A DNA stretch of 64,000 bases, taken from positions 13,485,262-13,549,261 of the forward strand of contig CM064571.1 in NCBI GenBank assembly GCA_032716605.1, in the 5' to 3' direction. A program made the position numbers and the translations under genes. Source of the stretch: Paralithodes platypus. Taxonomy: Eukaryota > Arthropoda > Malacostraca > Decapoda > Lithodidae. Positions 19,460 through 30,300 of this stretch are shown one piece after another. The notes beneath the pieces are model-generated. The model made no database searches. It was not told the origin of the DNA and saw nothing but the letters and a program-made list of their open reading frames with translations. The stretch's first letter is position 1, and every line of letters begins with the position of its first letter.

Positions 19460-22400
19460 TGTGACGTTAACCACTCCATTAGAACCGCATGGCTTGTCCT
19501 ACAGTGACTCGCTAGGATCGCCAGGGCAGTGGATGGGGCTACAGTTTATGTATTAGAGTGTGCTTTATTTCATATGAAAGCTCGTGTCATGGGTAGTCCA
19601 GAAAGGCTCTTTGTTTTCACCCATGTCAAGGCTTTCTATATTTAATTGTAAAGTATATGTTTTATCATTAACTAGTAATGATGGGATCTGGGAGAGAGAG
19701 AGAGAGTAGAACAGAGTAAGAGGGGGGCGCGCAGTGTTTTTGCCACGCTCGATGACGTCACGGCTGGCTGCCTCGTGGGGGTTGGTTGAGGGAGGTCCTT
19801 ACCATGTTGCTTCTTTGCTAGTGGCTAGAGGACTTGTTACCGCTGTACTTTGCACGGTGAAAACTAGTCCCGGTATATATACAGGTTCCTCGCCACTCTC
19901 TCCCTCAGATCTGGTTTCTAGAACGCATCCATCTTTATCCCTTGCTACCTGTCCCCGCTCTGCACCTGAGAATCTTTTCCTCTGCCTACCTCTCTCTTTT
20001 TTCATATCTTTCACCACCTTTTATTAAGATTATACCCCCTCTGGTTAACTCTGCAAAATCAGCTTCATGCTGGCCAGTTGTATTGTGCGTTAAGGTCTGA
20101 TATAACCCATGTATGTTAGTTGTTAAGATAAGTTGATCACGAAGCATTGGTTGGCATTCATATTGTTTAGTAACGCTTCCTATAATTATCAGTGTTCTGC
20201 TGGATTAGATAATGCTAGACTAGGGGTCTGACATTATAAGGTATTGTTTCCTATGAGTGCTGGCTTTAGGAAAAAGATGCACGACATACCTGAGAACTGG
20301 AGTTGATTGAGTAAATTCTAGTCTGTGTGCCATTGAGAGTAGAGCATGCACGAATGAGGGCTTTTTGCCTATACCATTCTGCACTGTTCTAAGCTCGTTG
20401 TTTGTCTTTGAGGTACGCCAGGAGAACGCTTAATACTTCGGTATTAAGGTTTCTCAAGAGAGCTACCCTTCCCTATAACGTAATATTTGACGCACAGACT
20501 TGAGATTTGCACTAGGCTATGCAGCATGCCATGCACACCAGTATCTCGTATCATTGACTCTAGCTAGACTTTATCAATCATAGTAGACATTAAGTATAGT
20601 AAACCAAGTACTCTTTTTATGCATACCCATTTATGATTACACAAGCATTTCGCAGCCTAGTTTGATGTATGGAGACACAAACGACTTAGGCTCTTTTTGT
20701 TGATAGGAATACTGCAGTGTCGTGGCGATTATTATTGTTGTAGTGTTTAGGATATTCTTGGCTCCGACGGCATTATATATTATGCCTTTTTGTGTGCATA
20801 GCCTGCACGAGCATTGTTCCGCTGCCTGCCTTTTTGGGTTCCATTTCCGATACGAGCATCTTTATAGCATCTAACATTTAAAGAAGATTCCTTGTTAGTG
20901 TTGAAGGACTTTAGTGCACTTTCTTTCATGCAGGAGTGCCTGACATTTATTGATTAAAGTAACGTAAGCTGTAATGTAGGGATGAGTTAAGTTACCCATT
21001 AACATTTTTATTTAACAAGTCATTGGAGACAGGTATAGTTCCAGAAGCTTGGAAGCTTGCAAACGTAGTTCCCATCTTCAAAAAAGGTGACAAATCAATA
21101 GCATCCAATTACCGTCCCATTAGTCTTACATCAATCATAGGAAAGCTACTAGAGTCAATTATTGCTAGTAAAATTAGAAACCACTTAGATACATTTAATT
21201 TAATAAATTCTTCTCAGCATGGATTCACTCAGGGACGTTCTTGCCTTACTAATTTGCTTAGTTTTTTCTCAGAGGTATTTGAAGCAGTAGATAATGACAA
21301 GTCATATGATATAATATATTTAGATTTCAGTAAAGCTTTCGACAGAGTCCCCCATGAGAGATTGATGAGAAAGGTTGAGGCGCATGGAATAGGTGGGGCG
21401 TTGTTGGGATGGATTAGGTCATGGCTAATTGGTAGGAAGCAGAGAGTCAGCATAAATGGTACGAAGTCAGAATGGGGAGCAGTCAAAAGTGGTGTCCCCC
21501 AGGGATCTGTATTAGGTCCTCTGTTGTTTGTTATATACATAAATGACCTTGATTTAGGTATAACTAGTAGGATAAGTAAATTTGCAGACGATACCAAAAT
21601 GGGGAGAACAATTGATTCAGATAGAGATATAGAGTGCCTTCAAAGGGATCTAGATACCTTACACGAATGGTCAGTAAATTGGCAGATGAAGTTTAACATT
21701 GACAAATGCAAGGTATTAAAGATAGGGAAGATGCATACAAATGTTAAATATAAACTAGCTAATGTGGAATTAGAAAACTCGAATTGTGAGAAAGATCTAG
21801 GTGTGTTTGTTAGCAATGATTTGAAGCCTAGACAACAGTGTATAAGCGTTCGAAACAAGGCAAACAGGATTCTCGGGTTCATCTCAAGGAGTGTGAGTAA
21901 CAGAACTGCTGATGTTATCTTAAAACTTTACTTGTCATTAGTGAGACCCCATATGGATTATGCTGTTCAATTTTGGTGTCCTTATTACAGAATGGACATA
22001 GATTCATTGGAGAGAGTACAACGTAGAATGACAAAAATGATCCATAATATTAGAAATCTTCCGTATAAAGAAAGGTTGAAGAAATTAGGCTTGCATTCGT
22101 TAGAGAGACGCAGAGTTAGAGGGGATATGATAGAGGTGTTCAAGTGGGTTAGTGGGATTAACAAAGGGGACATGACAAATGTACTAAAGTTCAGTGATAG
22201 CGAAAGAACTCGTACCAATGGTTTCAAATTAGATAAATTTCGTTTCAGAAAAGATATAGGCAAATATTGGTTTGGTAACAGAGTTGTAGATGGGTGGAAT
22301 GGACTACCAAGTGCTATAGTGGGATTAAAAACGATAGGGAGCTTTAAGATAAAATTGGATAAGCATATGGACGAGAAGGGTTGGGTGTGATGGGGGATCA

Positions 22401-22885
22401 GCAGGGTTGGGCCAATCAGCGCTCTGCAGACCCCCGTAATCCTGCGTTAATCTCTAACCGTTTTGGTAAGATGATCCTCAGGGTATTAGAGTGTTGAGCC
22501 TATAATTGGGCTTTGTAATTGGGGTTGTGTGGGACAGGGATCTGCCTTGCTTAGGCCAATCGGCTTTCTGCAGACTCCCATTTTCTTATGTTCTTATGTT
22601 CTTATGTAACTTCTCTTACCACCTTACTTTGCATACCATAACCAAGCACCTTCGGTTATAGGTAGTAATAGGCTGTTTTCACATAACATTAAGCCTAGAG
22701 TAGACGCACATTTATTGAGAGTTTGATAGCCTATTATTGCATATAGAATTCTGTAGAGTATTTGTGTTCTTTGTTCACTGGGAATATACATCAGAGGTTG
22801 GATCTAGCGCTTTCCGTTGTAGCATTTATGCCATTACTAGTCTAATGAATAAGAGCCCTAATATATTTAAACCCCAGTCGTAACA
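19460..22885. mobile_element. probable solo LTR carrying a nested CR1
   Basis: The ends are TGTGACG and CGTAACA (TG...CA with 6 of 7 terminal bases inverted). The insert is flanked by CCAT at 19,456-19,459 and 22,886-22,889. Removing the insert and one CCAT restores an open LINE frame across the junction, so the boundaries are firm. Without the CR1 (about 20,975-22,607) it is about 1.8 kb and non-coding. It contains a TATATATAC box near 19,876. Termini of this type and a 4-bp duplication fit a Ty3/Gypsy-type LTR; whether it derives from the element hosting it is unknown. Confidence 0.75.
20975..22607 (+). mobile_element. 5'-truncated CR1-type LINE (RT domain to 3' end)
   Basis: An open frame runs from about 20,978 to the TGA at 22,388-22,390, entering in the middle of RT just before LFNKSLETGIVPEAWK. 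Motifs are NYRPISLTS, HGFTQGRSC, IYLDFSKAFDRVPH, SGVPQGSVLGPLLF and FADDTK, then the C-terminal VRPHMDYAVQFW and WNGLPSAIVG. There are no internal stops over about 460 residues. The element ends in three copies of the 8-mer TTCTTATG, as CR1 elements end in short tandem octamers. It is truncated at the 5' end with no obvious target duplication, also usual for CR1. The intact frame suggests a young insertion. Confidence 0.9.
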
Positions 22886-22889
22886 CCAT

Positions 22890-23674
22890 GTCTCAGCCCC
22901 ATACATCACTGTTGGCACAACAATTCCTTGATACAGTGCACTTTTTACTTTCACTTCGAGATTTCTTGTCTTCCACATACTTCCCATTGCTCCGAAAACC
23001 TTCCTTCCTTCACACACTCTCTGTTTTACCTCCACTTCCATACCTCCACTCCTGCTTATCGTTCCTCCTAGATATTTAAAACACTCTACTTGTTCCAATA
23101 TTTCCCCATCCAGCCTCACATCTAGATTCACCCTATGCTCTCCCCTATTACACACCATTACTTTACTTTTATGGACGTTCACCTTCAGTTTCCTCCTTCC
23201 ACAAACCACACCAAACTCTTTGACTACCCGCTGCAGTTTCTCATCAGAATCCGCCACCAATGCTGTGTCATCAGCGAACAGCAACTGATTCAACTCCCAA
23301 TCTCTACCATTCTTCCCTACTAAACCCAATCCTCTTCCCATAGTTCTCCTTTTCACCTCCCTCACCACACCACCCATAAACATATTAAACAGCCATGGTG
23401 ACATTACACAACCCTGTCGCAAACCTACCTTTACCTCAAACCATTCACTCAACTCACCATTTCCTACTCTCACACATGCTCTGCTCCCTTCATAAAAACT
23501 CTTAACTGCTTCTAACAAATTTCCTCCTATTTCATAAATCCTTAACACCTTCCACATTGCTTCACGGTCCACACGATCATACGCTTTTTCCAAGTCCATA
23601 AATGCCCAAAATATCTCCTTATGCTTCTCTAAATACTTCTCGCATAACTGTCTTACTGCAAACATCTGATCCAT
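22890..23674 (-). mobile_element. RTE-like LINE: reverse transcriptase part
   Basis: The frame contains MDQMFAVRQLCEKYLEKHKE, FWAFMDLEKAYDRVDREAMW, GLRQGCVMSPWLFNMFM and LLFADDTALVADSDEKLQR, then CFKYLGG and MYGAETW, where the LTR insertion interrupts it. Asp residues of both RT motifs are present. The 5' end is truncated within RT at 23,674, next to the GAAATCAT duplication. The longer ORF at 22,826-24,136 is a chance fusion of Ty3 gag and this LINE, not a real protein. Confidence 0.88.
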
Positions 23675-23682
23675 GAAATCAT

Positions 23683-24136
23683 AGGGGTTGATAATCACTA
23701 ATGTAGGGTTCTTACGTTGGTAGGGGTTGTAGGTTTTGTTCCGGTTGAAGATTCTGTGTGGCTGGGTAGGTTGGAACCGGGGCCTACTGGGTTGGGGCTT
23801 GCCGGAAGGGTAGGTAGGTTTGTTGTGGAAGGATGAGGATGGGTAGGCATTCTTGGAGTTGAAGGTTTGAGCCTTGGGGTTTTGGTTGTCGAGGTGCTGC
23901 GGGTGTGTGGGGAACCTCTTGATTACAGCGATTTGGGTGGGTGTTTCTGTGTGCACGGCCAAAATTCGTCGGATCGTCATGAGATCTTTTTGATATCCTA
24001 CGAAATCGTGCACACGGAAATGATTCTTTACTGCTGAGGGCAATATTGATACAAGGTTGACCAGAATCTGCTGTTCTTGCTGGATTCTGGTCAATGTGGG
24101 GAAAGACACTTTGATATGTTGGGCGATCTTATTCAC
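23683..24136 (-). pseudogene. gag: Ty3/Gypsy gag fragment (capsid end and basic linker)
   Basis: About 150 residues read on the minus strand. A helical, capsid-like end (IQQEQQILVNLVSILPSAVK, then LMTIRRILAVH) is followed by a Pro/Lys/Arg/Asn-rich basic segment (NKPTYPSGKPQPSRP). The frame is open further upstream but meets a sequence like that at 9.9 kb instead of a full gag, so the N-terminal gag is missing. It is interrupted by the LINE and continues at 18,467-18,679. Confidence 0.6.
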
Positions 24137-24552
24137 TGTGATGGAGTTTCCTGGTTATCTTGAGTTGGTGATGTCGGGGGTTAACAGCTGCTCTGGGGCC
24201 GTCTAAGTTGTCCGGTAGTGTAGAGAAGGTTACAGATGGGTTAATGGGTATGGGGTCTTAAATATGGTTCCGTAACGGTGGGGAAGACAGTTGGTCACAA
24301 TATTGAACTAACGCAATTATTCTGAGTGGGTAGCTGTGAACGAATACTTGACTATTCTGACCTTTAATTAACCGGTGATGAAGTTCCGATATGTTACTCT
24401 TGGATGGGGACCTTAAATACAGTGTCTCAGGCATAGGCCGGATTAACAAGGTATCGGACGAATGTAAGATAGTCGGGGGAAGTAACTTTCTTATATGTCT
24501 CCGGTCTTTGAAATAGCTTCAAGGAACTCGGGCGGTTTTGAAACCTTTAAGT

Positions 24553-25680
24553 TAACAATCCTGTTTGGGAGGCCACAGACAATTGTTACCAAGGAGTTAT
24601 TCTTGCAGAGTGTTCAATCAAGAGTTTCTCATATAATCCCTTCTAACATAGCAAGATCTTTCTGTCCTAGATCAAGTATGAGTCGAATGTACTAGTGTCA
24701 ACTATTCTAATTTAGTTGCTGTTGGAAGGCATTTTCCTGCTTCAACAACCACTAAACTATAACAGAAAACGTACTCGGATGGTTAATTGTTGAAGGTTAA
24801 TTTACCTACTCACAGATTTCACACACTACGGGTGCCGAATTATCAGGAATCTTGAGGGATGGAGTATACTAGACTTTCAAACAGAGCGGTTGGCTGTTGA
24901 ATTGAGAGCTAATAATGAACTGGCTGAGTTTGGCCTCTGCGGTAGCATTTATAGGGTTGGTCAAAGTGGGGTGGTGAACTTTAGAACTACTGGATGTCGG
25001 GGGTTAGGAAGAAGTTAATTTATTCTTTTGAACTTAGTGGGGTAGTGAAAGAGGTCTTTATATCTTCAGTATGTAGTTCGTAATGTGATTGATTATTGTG
25101 GACATCTTTACTCTAGTACAAGTTACTATTAGAGTTGTAGAGAATAGGATTTGGTCAAGGGGGGCACTACTTTACAGGGTGCCGTACTGGCCCATGCTAG
25201 TAGGCATTATTCATCATTATACATAAGTATCCTTCTCTGGTCTAGCTGAAATGCTATTAGGAATCTAGGACTGGTAAAGGATGATTCTGGGTTTTGCTAA
25301 GGATTGTATAGGATAGCATGTTGGCAGGTAACTAGAACTTTTAGTTCGTTTTAGTTTGGAGGCTCACCTGGTGTTTGGCAAGAATTTGGTTTGACCGTCT
25401 GGGTCAGTGTGTACCTACGCGAGGAAGACGCACAGGTTGGGGCCCCCCCCCAACCTGTGCGTCTTCCCCGCGTAGGTACACACTGACAATTAACAATCCT
25501 GTTTGGGAGGCCACAGACAATTGTTACCAAGGAGTTATTCTTGCAGAGTGTTCAATCAAGAGTTTCTCATATAATCCCTTCTAACATAGCAAGATCTTTC
25601 TGTCCTAGATCAAGTATGAGTCGAATGTACTAGTGTCAACTATTCTAATTTAGTTGCTGTTGGAAGGCGTTTTCCTGCTT
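24553..25680. repeat. 190-bp direct repeat pair, 938 bp apart
   Basis: 24,553-24,742 recurs at 25,491-25,680 with one visible difference (GGCATTTT versus GGCGTTTT). It starts at TAACAATCCTGTTTGGGAGG and ends at TTTTCCTGCTT. The second copy begins four bases after a near-perfect palindrome (25,403-25,487). Recent duplication or an assembly artefact would explain the near identity within otherwise diverged surroundings. Confidence 0.95.
25403..25487. repeat. 85-bp near-perfect palindrome
   Basis: Arms 25,403-25,442 and about 25,448-25,487 are complementary with one mismatch, joined by a C-rich loop. The arms contain GTGTGTACCTACGCG and GAAGACGCACAGGTTGGGG. It would form a stable hairpin. It is not terminal to a recognised element. 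Confidence 0.95.
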
Positions 25681-26945
25681 GGGATCCCCTGGGGTAGGGG
25701 GGCATGCCGCACCTTAAATAATGCGGCATCGAGTTCTTTACGTTAATTAGACTGTGATATAATTTTAGGTTGTCATGATATACACTTTTAGTTATGGTTG
25801 ATCATTGAATCTAGTTTTCACTTATGAGTATCACTCATGGGGGTTATGAATAGTGATTTTGTTAAAGTTCAAAGTCAGGGGAACACACTCTTTTTAGGGG
25901 GGTAGAGGCGGTTGCCCTAGCCTCGCGCTGTCTGCCCTTCTGGGTCGAGTTGCGAGTTTGACTATACATGTTAGAGGATAGTTAATTGAGGTAACAAGGA
26001 TAGGGTTTACATTCTACTTACTGGGGCTTGGAAAAGAAACTGAATCGGCACTTTATAACATCCTTATGGACATATTTGAAGGTGGGAGGTTGAGTTTTTG
26101 GGGGGCGCCTGGTGTGAGGCTATATATTTTGGGCATGTCACGGTTGTCTCTCGTGAACTTTGATATTGACCCTTAACACTCTGGGCATAGGGGTGGCATT
26201 TCCCTACGGTGAAAACAGGTACAGTGGTGTGGTTTGTTGGTGGTGTCTGAGGGAAGAAGTGACAGGGTGATTCAAAAGGTTATGTGTGTGCGTATGTGTA
26301 GGTGGAAGGTATGATGGATGAACTTTGTCGTTCTAGGCATGCATCTTTGTGATAGGGTTATGCCTCATCTCTAAGAGATGTGGTTCATTTATAGGGTTGT
26401 ATAGTACAACGCTGATTCGATGTATTTATCTGCTTTTGGGCATTGTTCATAGTTTGCATAGAGTCATGGTTAAATTATATTGGTAGGTAGTACAACTTAG
26501 GAGAATTATATTTGACACTGGTATATTGTTTTATTTACCTTAATATGATTATGTGTGTGGTATATATATGTTATGTGGATGTTAAAAAGGTTGGGAGTAA
26601 ATCACTCTTGGCCGACGTGTCTTTGGGATCTTTCGTTTTCCTGTCGTGTTGGTGTCGGTCTCCTGGTCAATCCGGGCGACCCTCCGTTGTATGACAGGTG
26701 TGCCCTGTGAGAGTCTTGTTCTAGACTCAGTGGTCTGGTTAAACAAACTTTTAATTTAATGACAGGTGTGGCGGCGTCCTTTGATCTTGCGCGCGTCTTC
26801 CTCTTTCTCCTCTGGCTGCTGGGTCCCTTCGTGTCGGTCGGCTTTCGCTCTGGTGCTTTCGGGATTGCTATTGTGTTGTTGCTTGGGAGAGTGGTGGGGG
26901 AACTCCTTTTGGGGGTATTTTAGAACTATTAACTGATCGTATTAA

Positions 26946-27304
26946 GGGGGAATGGTTAATTTTTTGGTAGATTTTTTTTATATTTATTTTTTTCTAGTTT
27001 CCTCCCCAAACCTCCATCAAACATAAACAAATGCAACACCAGGATCCCCCTTCAAGATATATTTGTAAATGTTTCGGTATATAAATGTCCCGACCAAAGG
27101 CCAGTTCCTCCTAAACTACAGGCTCGCTATCGCTCGCCATGAACAAAATGACACCGAAATGACACGGTCATAATATTGACAAAGAAAAGGGGCGAAAGAT
27201 CTTGAACTCGCCAAACTAATGAGCTGAACGTCTTATAATCTGCAAACTAAAGGGGCTAAGCATGAGGGAGAAGGGGGACCAGACAAACGGACCATCTCCC
27301 CTTA
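26946..27304. mobile_element. TTAA MITE, full-length diverged copy
   Basis: TTAA at 26,942-26,945 leads into GGGGGAATGG; the right end is CCATCTCCCC followed by TTATTAA. Interior landmarks are TTTCCTCCCCAAACCTCC, GGCTCGCTATCGCTCGCC and AACGTCTTATAATCTG. It is oriented opposite to the 7899 copy. The 42-bp array begins about 30 bp after its right end. Confidence 0.8.
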
Positions 27305-27333
27305 TTAACCTTCTTAGTATCAGGACGCATTTC

Positions 27334-30300
27334 TTAATTATATGCTGCTGGCTACTATTAGATGACTGTATGCAGTTAATTATATGCTGCTGGCTACTAT
27401 TAGATGACTGTATGCAGTTAATTATATGCTGCTGGCTACTATTAGATGACTGTGTGCAGTTAATTATATGCTGCTGGCTACTATTAGATGACTGTATGCA
27501 GTTAATTATATGCTGCTGGCTACTATTAGATGACTGTATGCAGTTAATTATATGCTGCTGGCTACTATTAGATGACTGTATGCAGTTAATTATATGCTGC
27601 TGGCTACTATTAGATGACTGTATGCAGTTAATTATATGCTGCTGGCTACTATTAGATGACTGTATGCAGTTAATTATATGCTGCTGGCTACTATTAGATG
27701 ACTGTATGCAGTTAATTATATGCTGCTGGCTACTATTAGATGACTGTATGCAGTTAATTATATGCTGCTGGCTACTATTAGATGACTGTATGCAGTTAAT
27801 TATATGCTGCTGGCTACTATTAGATGACTGTATGCAGTTAATTATATGCTGCTGGCTACTATTAGATGACTGTATGCAGTTAATTATATGCTGCTGGCTA
27901 CTATTAGATGACTGTATGCAGTTAATTATATGCTGCTGGCTACTATTAGATGACTGTATGCAGTTAATTATATGCTGCTGGCTACTATTAGATGACTGTA
28001 TGCAGTTAATTATATGCTGCTGGCTACTATTAGATGACTGTATGCAGTTAATTATATGCTGCTGGCTACTATTAGATGACTGTATGCAGTTAATTATATG
28101 CTGCTGGCTACTATTAGATGACTGTATGCAGTTAATTATATGCTGCTGGCTACTATTAGATGACTGTATGCAGTTAATTATATGCTGCTGGCTACTATTA
28201 GATGACTGTATGCAGTTAATTATATGCTGCTGGCTACTATTAGATGACTGTATGCAGTTAATTATATGCTGCTGGCTACTATTAGATGACTGTATGCAGT
28301 TAATTATATGCTGCTGGCTACTATTAGATGACTGTATGCAGTTAATTATATGCTGCTGGCTACTATTAGATGACTGTATGCAGTTAATTATATGCTGCTG
28401 GCTACTATTAGATGACTGTATGCAGTTAATTATATGCTGCTGGCTACTATTAGATGACTGTATGCAGTTAATTATATGCTGCTGGCTACTATTAGATGAC
28501 TGTATGCAGTTAATTATATGCTGCTGGCTACTATTAGATGACTGTATGCAGTTAATTATATGCTGCTGGCTACTATTAGATGACTGTATGCAGTTAATTA
28601 TATGCTGCTGGCTACTATTAGATGACTGTATGCAGTTAATTATATGCTGCTGGCTACTATTAGATGACTGTATGCAGTTAATTATATGCTGCTGGCTACT
28701 ATTAGATGACTGTATGCAGTTAATTATATGCTGCTGGCTACTATTAGATGACTGTATGCAGTTAATTATATGCTGCTGGCTACTATTAGATGACTGTATG
28801 CAGTTAATTATATGCTGCTGGCTACTATTAGATGACTGTATGCAGTTAATTATATGCTGCTGGCTACTATTAGATGACTGTATGCAGTTAATTATATGCT
28901 GCTGGCTACTATTAGATGACTGTATGCAGTTAATTATATGCTGCTGGCTACTATTAGATGACTGTATGCAGTTAATTATATGCTGCTGGCTACTATTAGA
29001 TGACTGTATGCAGTTAATTATATGCTGCTGGCTACTATTAGATGACTGTATGCAGTTAATATATGCTGCTGGCTACTATTAGATGACTGTATGCAGTTAA
29101 TTATATGCTGCTGGCTACTATTAGATGACTGTATGCAGTTAATTATATGCTGCTGGCTACTATTAGATGACTGTATGCAGTTAATTATATGCTGCTGGCT
29201 ACTATTAGATGACTGTATGCAGTTAATTATATGCTGCTGGCTACTATTAGATGACTGTATGCAGTTAATTATATGCTGCTGGCTACTATTAGATGACTGT
29301 ATGCAGTTAATTATATGCTGCTGGCTACTATTAGATGACTGTATGCAGTTAATTATATGCTGCTGGCTACTATTAGATGACTGTATGCAGTTAATTATAT
29401 GCTGCTGGCTACTATTAGATGACTGTATGCAGTTAATTATATGCTGCTGGCTACTATTAGATGACTGTATGCAGTTAATTATATGCTGCTGGCTACTATT
29501 AGATGACTGTATGCAGTTAATTATATGCTGCTGGCTACTATTAGATGACTGTATGCAGTTAATTATATGCTGCTGGCTACTATTAGATGACTGTATGCAG
29601 TTAATTATATGCTGCTGGCTACTATTAGATGACTGTATGCAGTTAATTATATGCTGCTGGCTACTATTAGATGACTGTATGCAGTTAATTATATGCTGCT
29701 GGCTACTATTAGATGACTGTATGCAGTTAATTATATGCTGCTGGCTACTATTAGATGACTGTATGCAGTTAATTATATGCTGCTGGCTACTATTAGATGA
29801 CTGTATGCAGTTAATTATATGCTGCTGGCTACTATTAGATGACTGTATGCAGTTAATTATATGCTGCTGGCTACTATTAGATGACTGTATGCAGTTAATT
29901 ATATGCTGCTGGCTACTATTAGATGACTGTATGCAGTTAATTATATGCTGCTGGCTACTATTAGATGACTGTATGCAGTTAATTATATGCTGCTGGCTAC
30001 TATTAGATGACTGTATGCAGTTAATTATATGCTGCTGGCTACTATTAGATGACTGTATGCAGTTAATTATATGCTGCTGGCTACTATTAGATGACTGTAT
30101 GCAGTTAATTATATGCTGCTGGCTACTATTAGATGACTGTATGCAGTTAATTATATGCTGCTGGCTACTATTAGATGACTGTATGCAGTTAATTATATGC
30201 TGCTGGCTACTATTAGATGACTGTATGCAGTTAATTATATGCTGCTGGCTACTATTAGATGACTGTATGCAGTTAATTATATGCTGCTGGCTACTATTAG

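Larger units (their letters stand above)
24137..26940 (-). repeat. non-coding 5' region of the Ty3/Gypsy element (candidate LTR/leader repeat)
   Basis: This is non-coding and aligns in short ordered blocks with 9,900-11,300. It contains an internal direct repeat (24,553-24,742 and 25,491-25,680) and a hairpin (25,403-25,487). If both regions are LTRs they are old and rearranged. No primer-binding site is visible next to gag. From about 26,300 to 26,940 I see nothing recognisable apart from a GC-rich, CpG-containing stretch near 26,770-26,870. Confidence 0.35.

Noticed and set aside
22826..24136. 436-residue single gene
   Set aside because: A chance in-frame join of Ty3 gag, an RTE-like LINE RT and LTR end sequence; target duplications place borders at 23,674 and 22,885.
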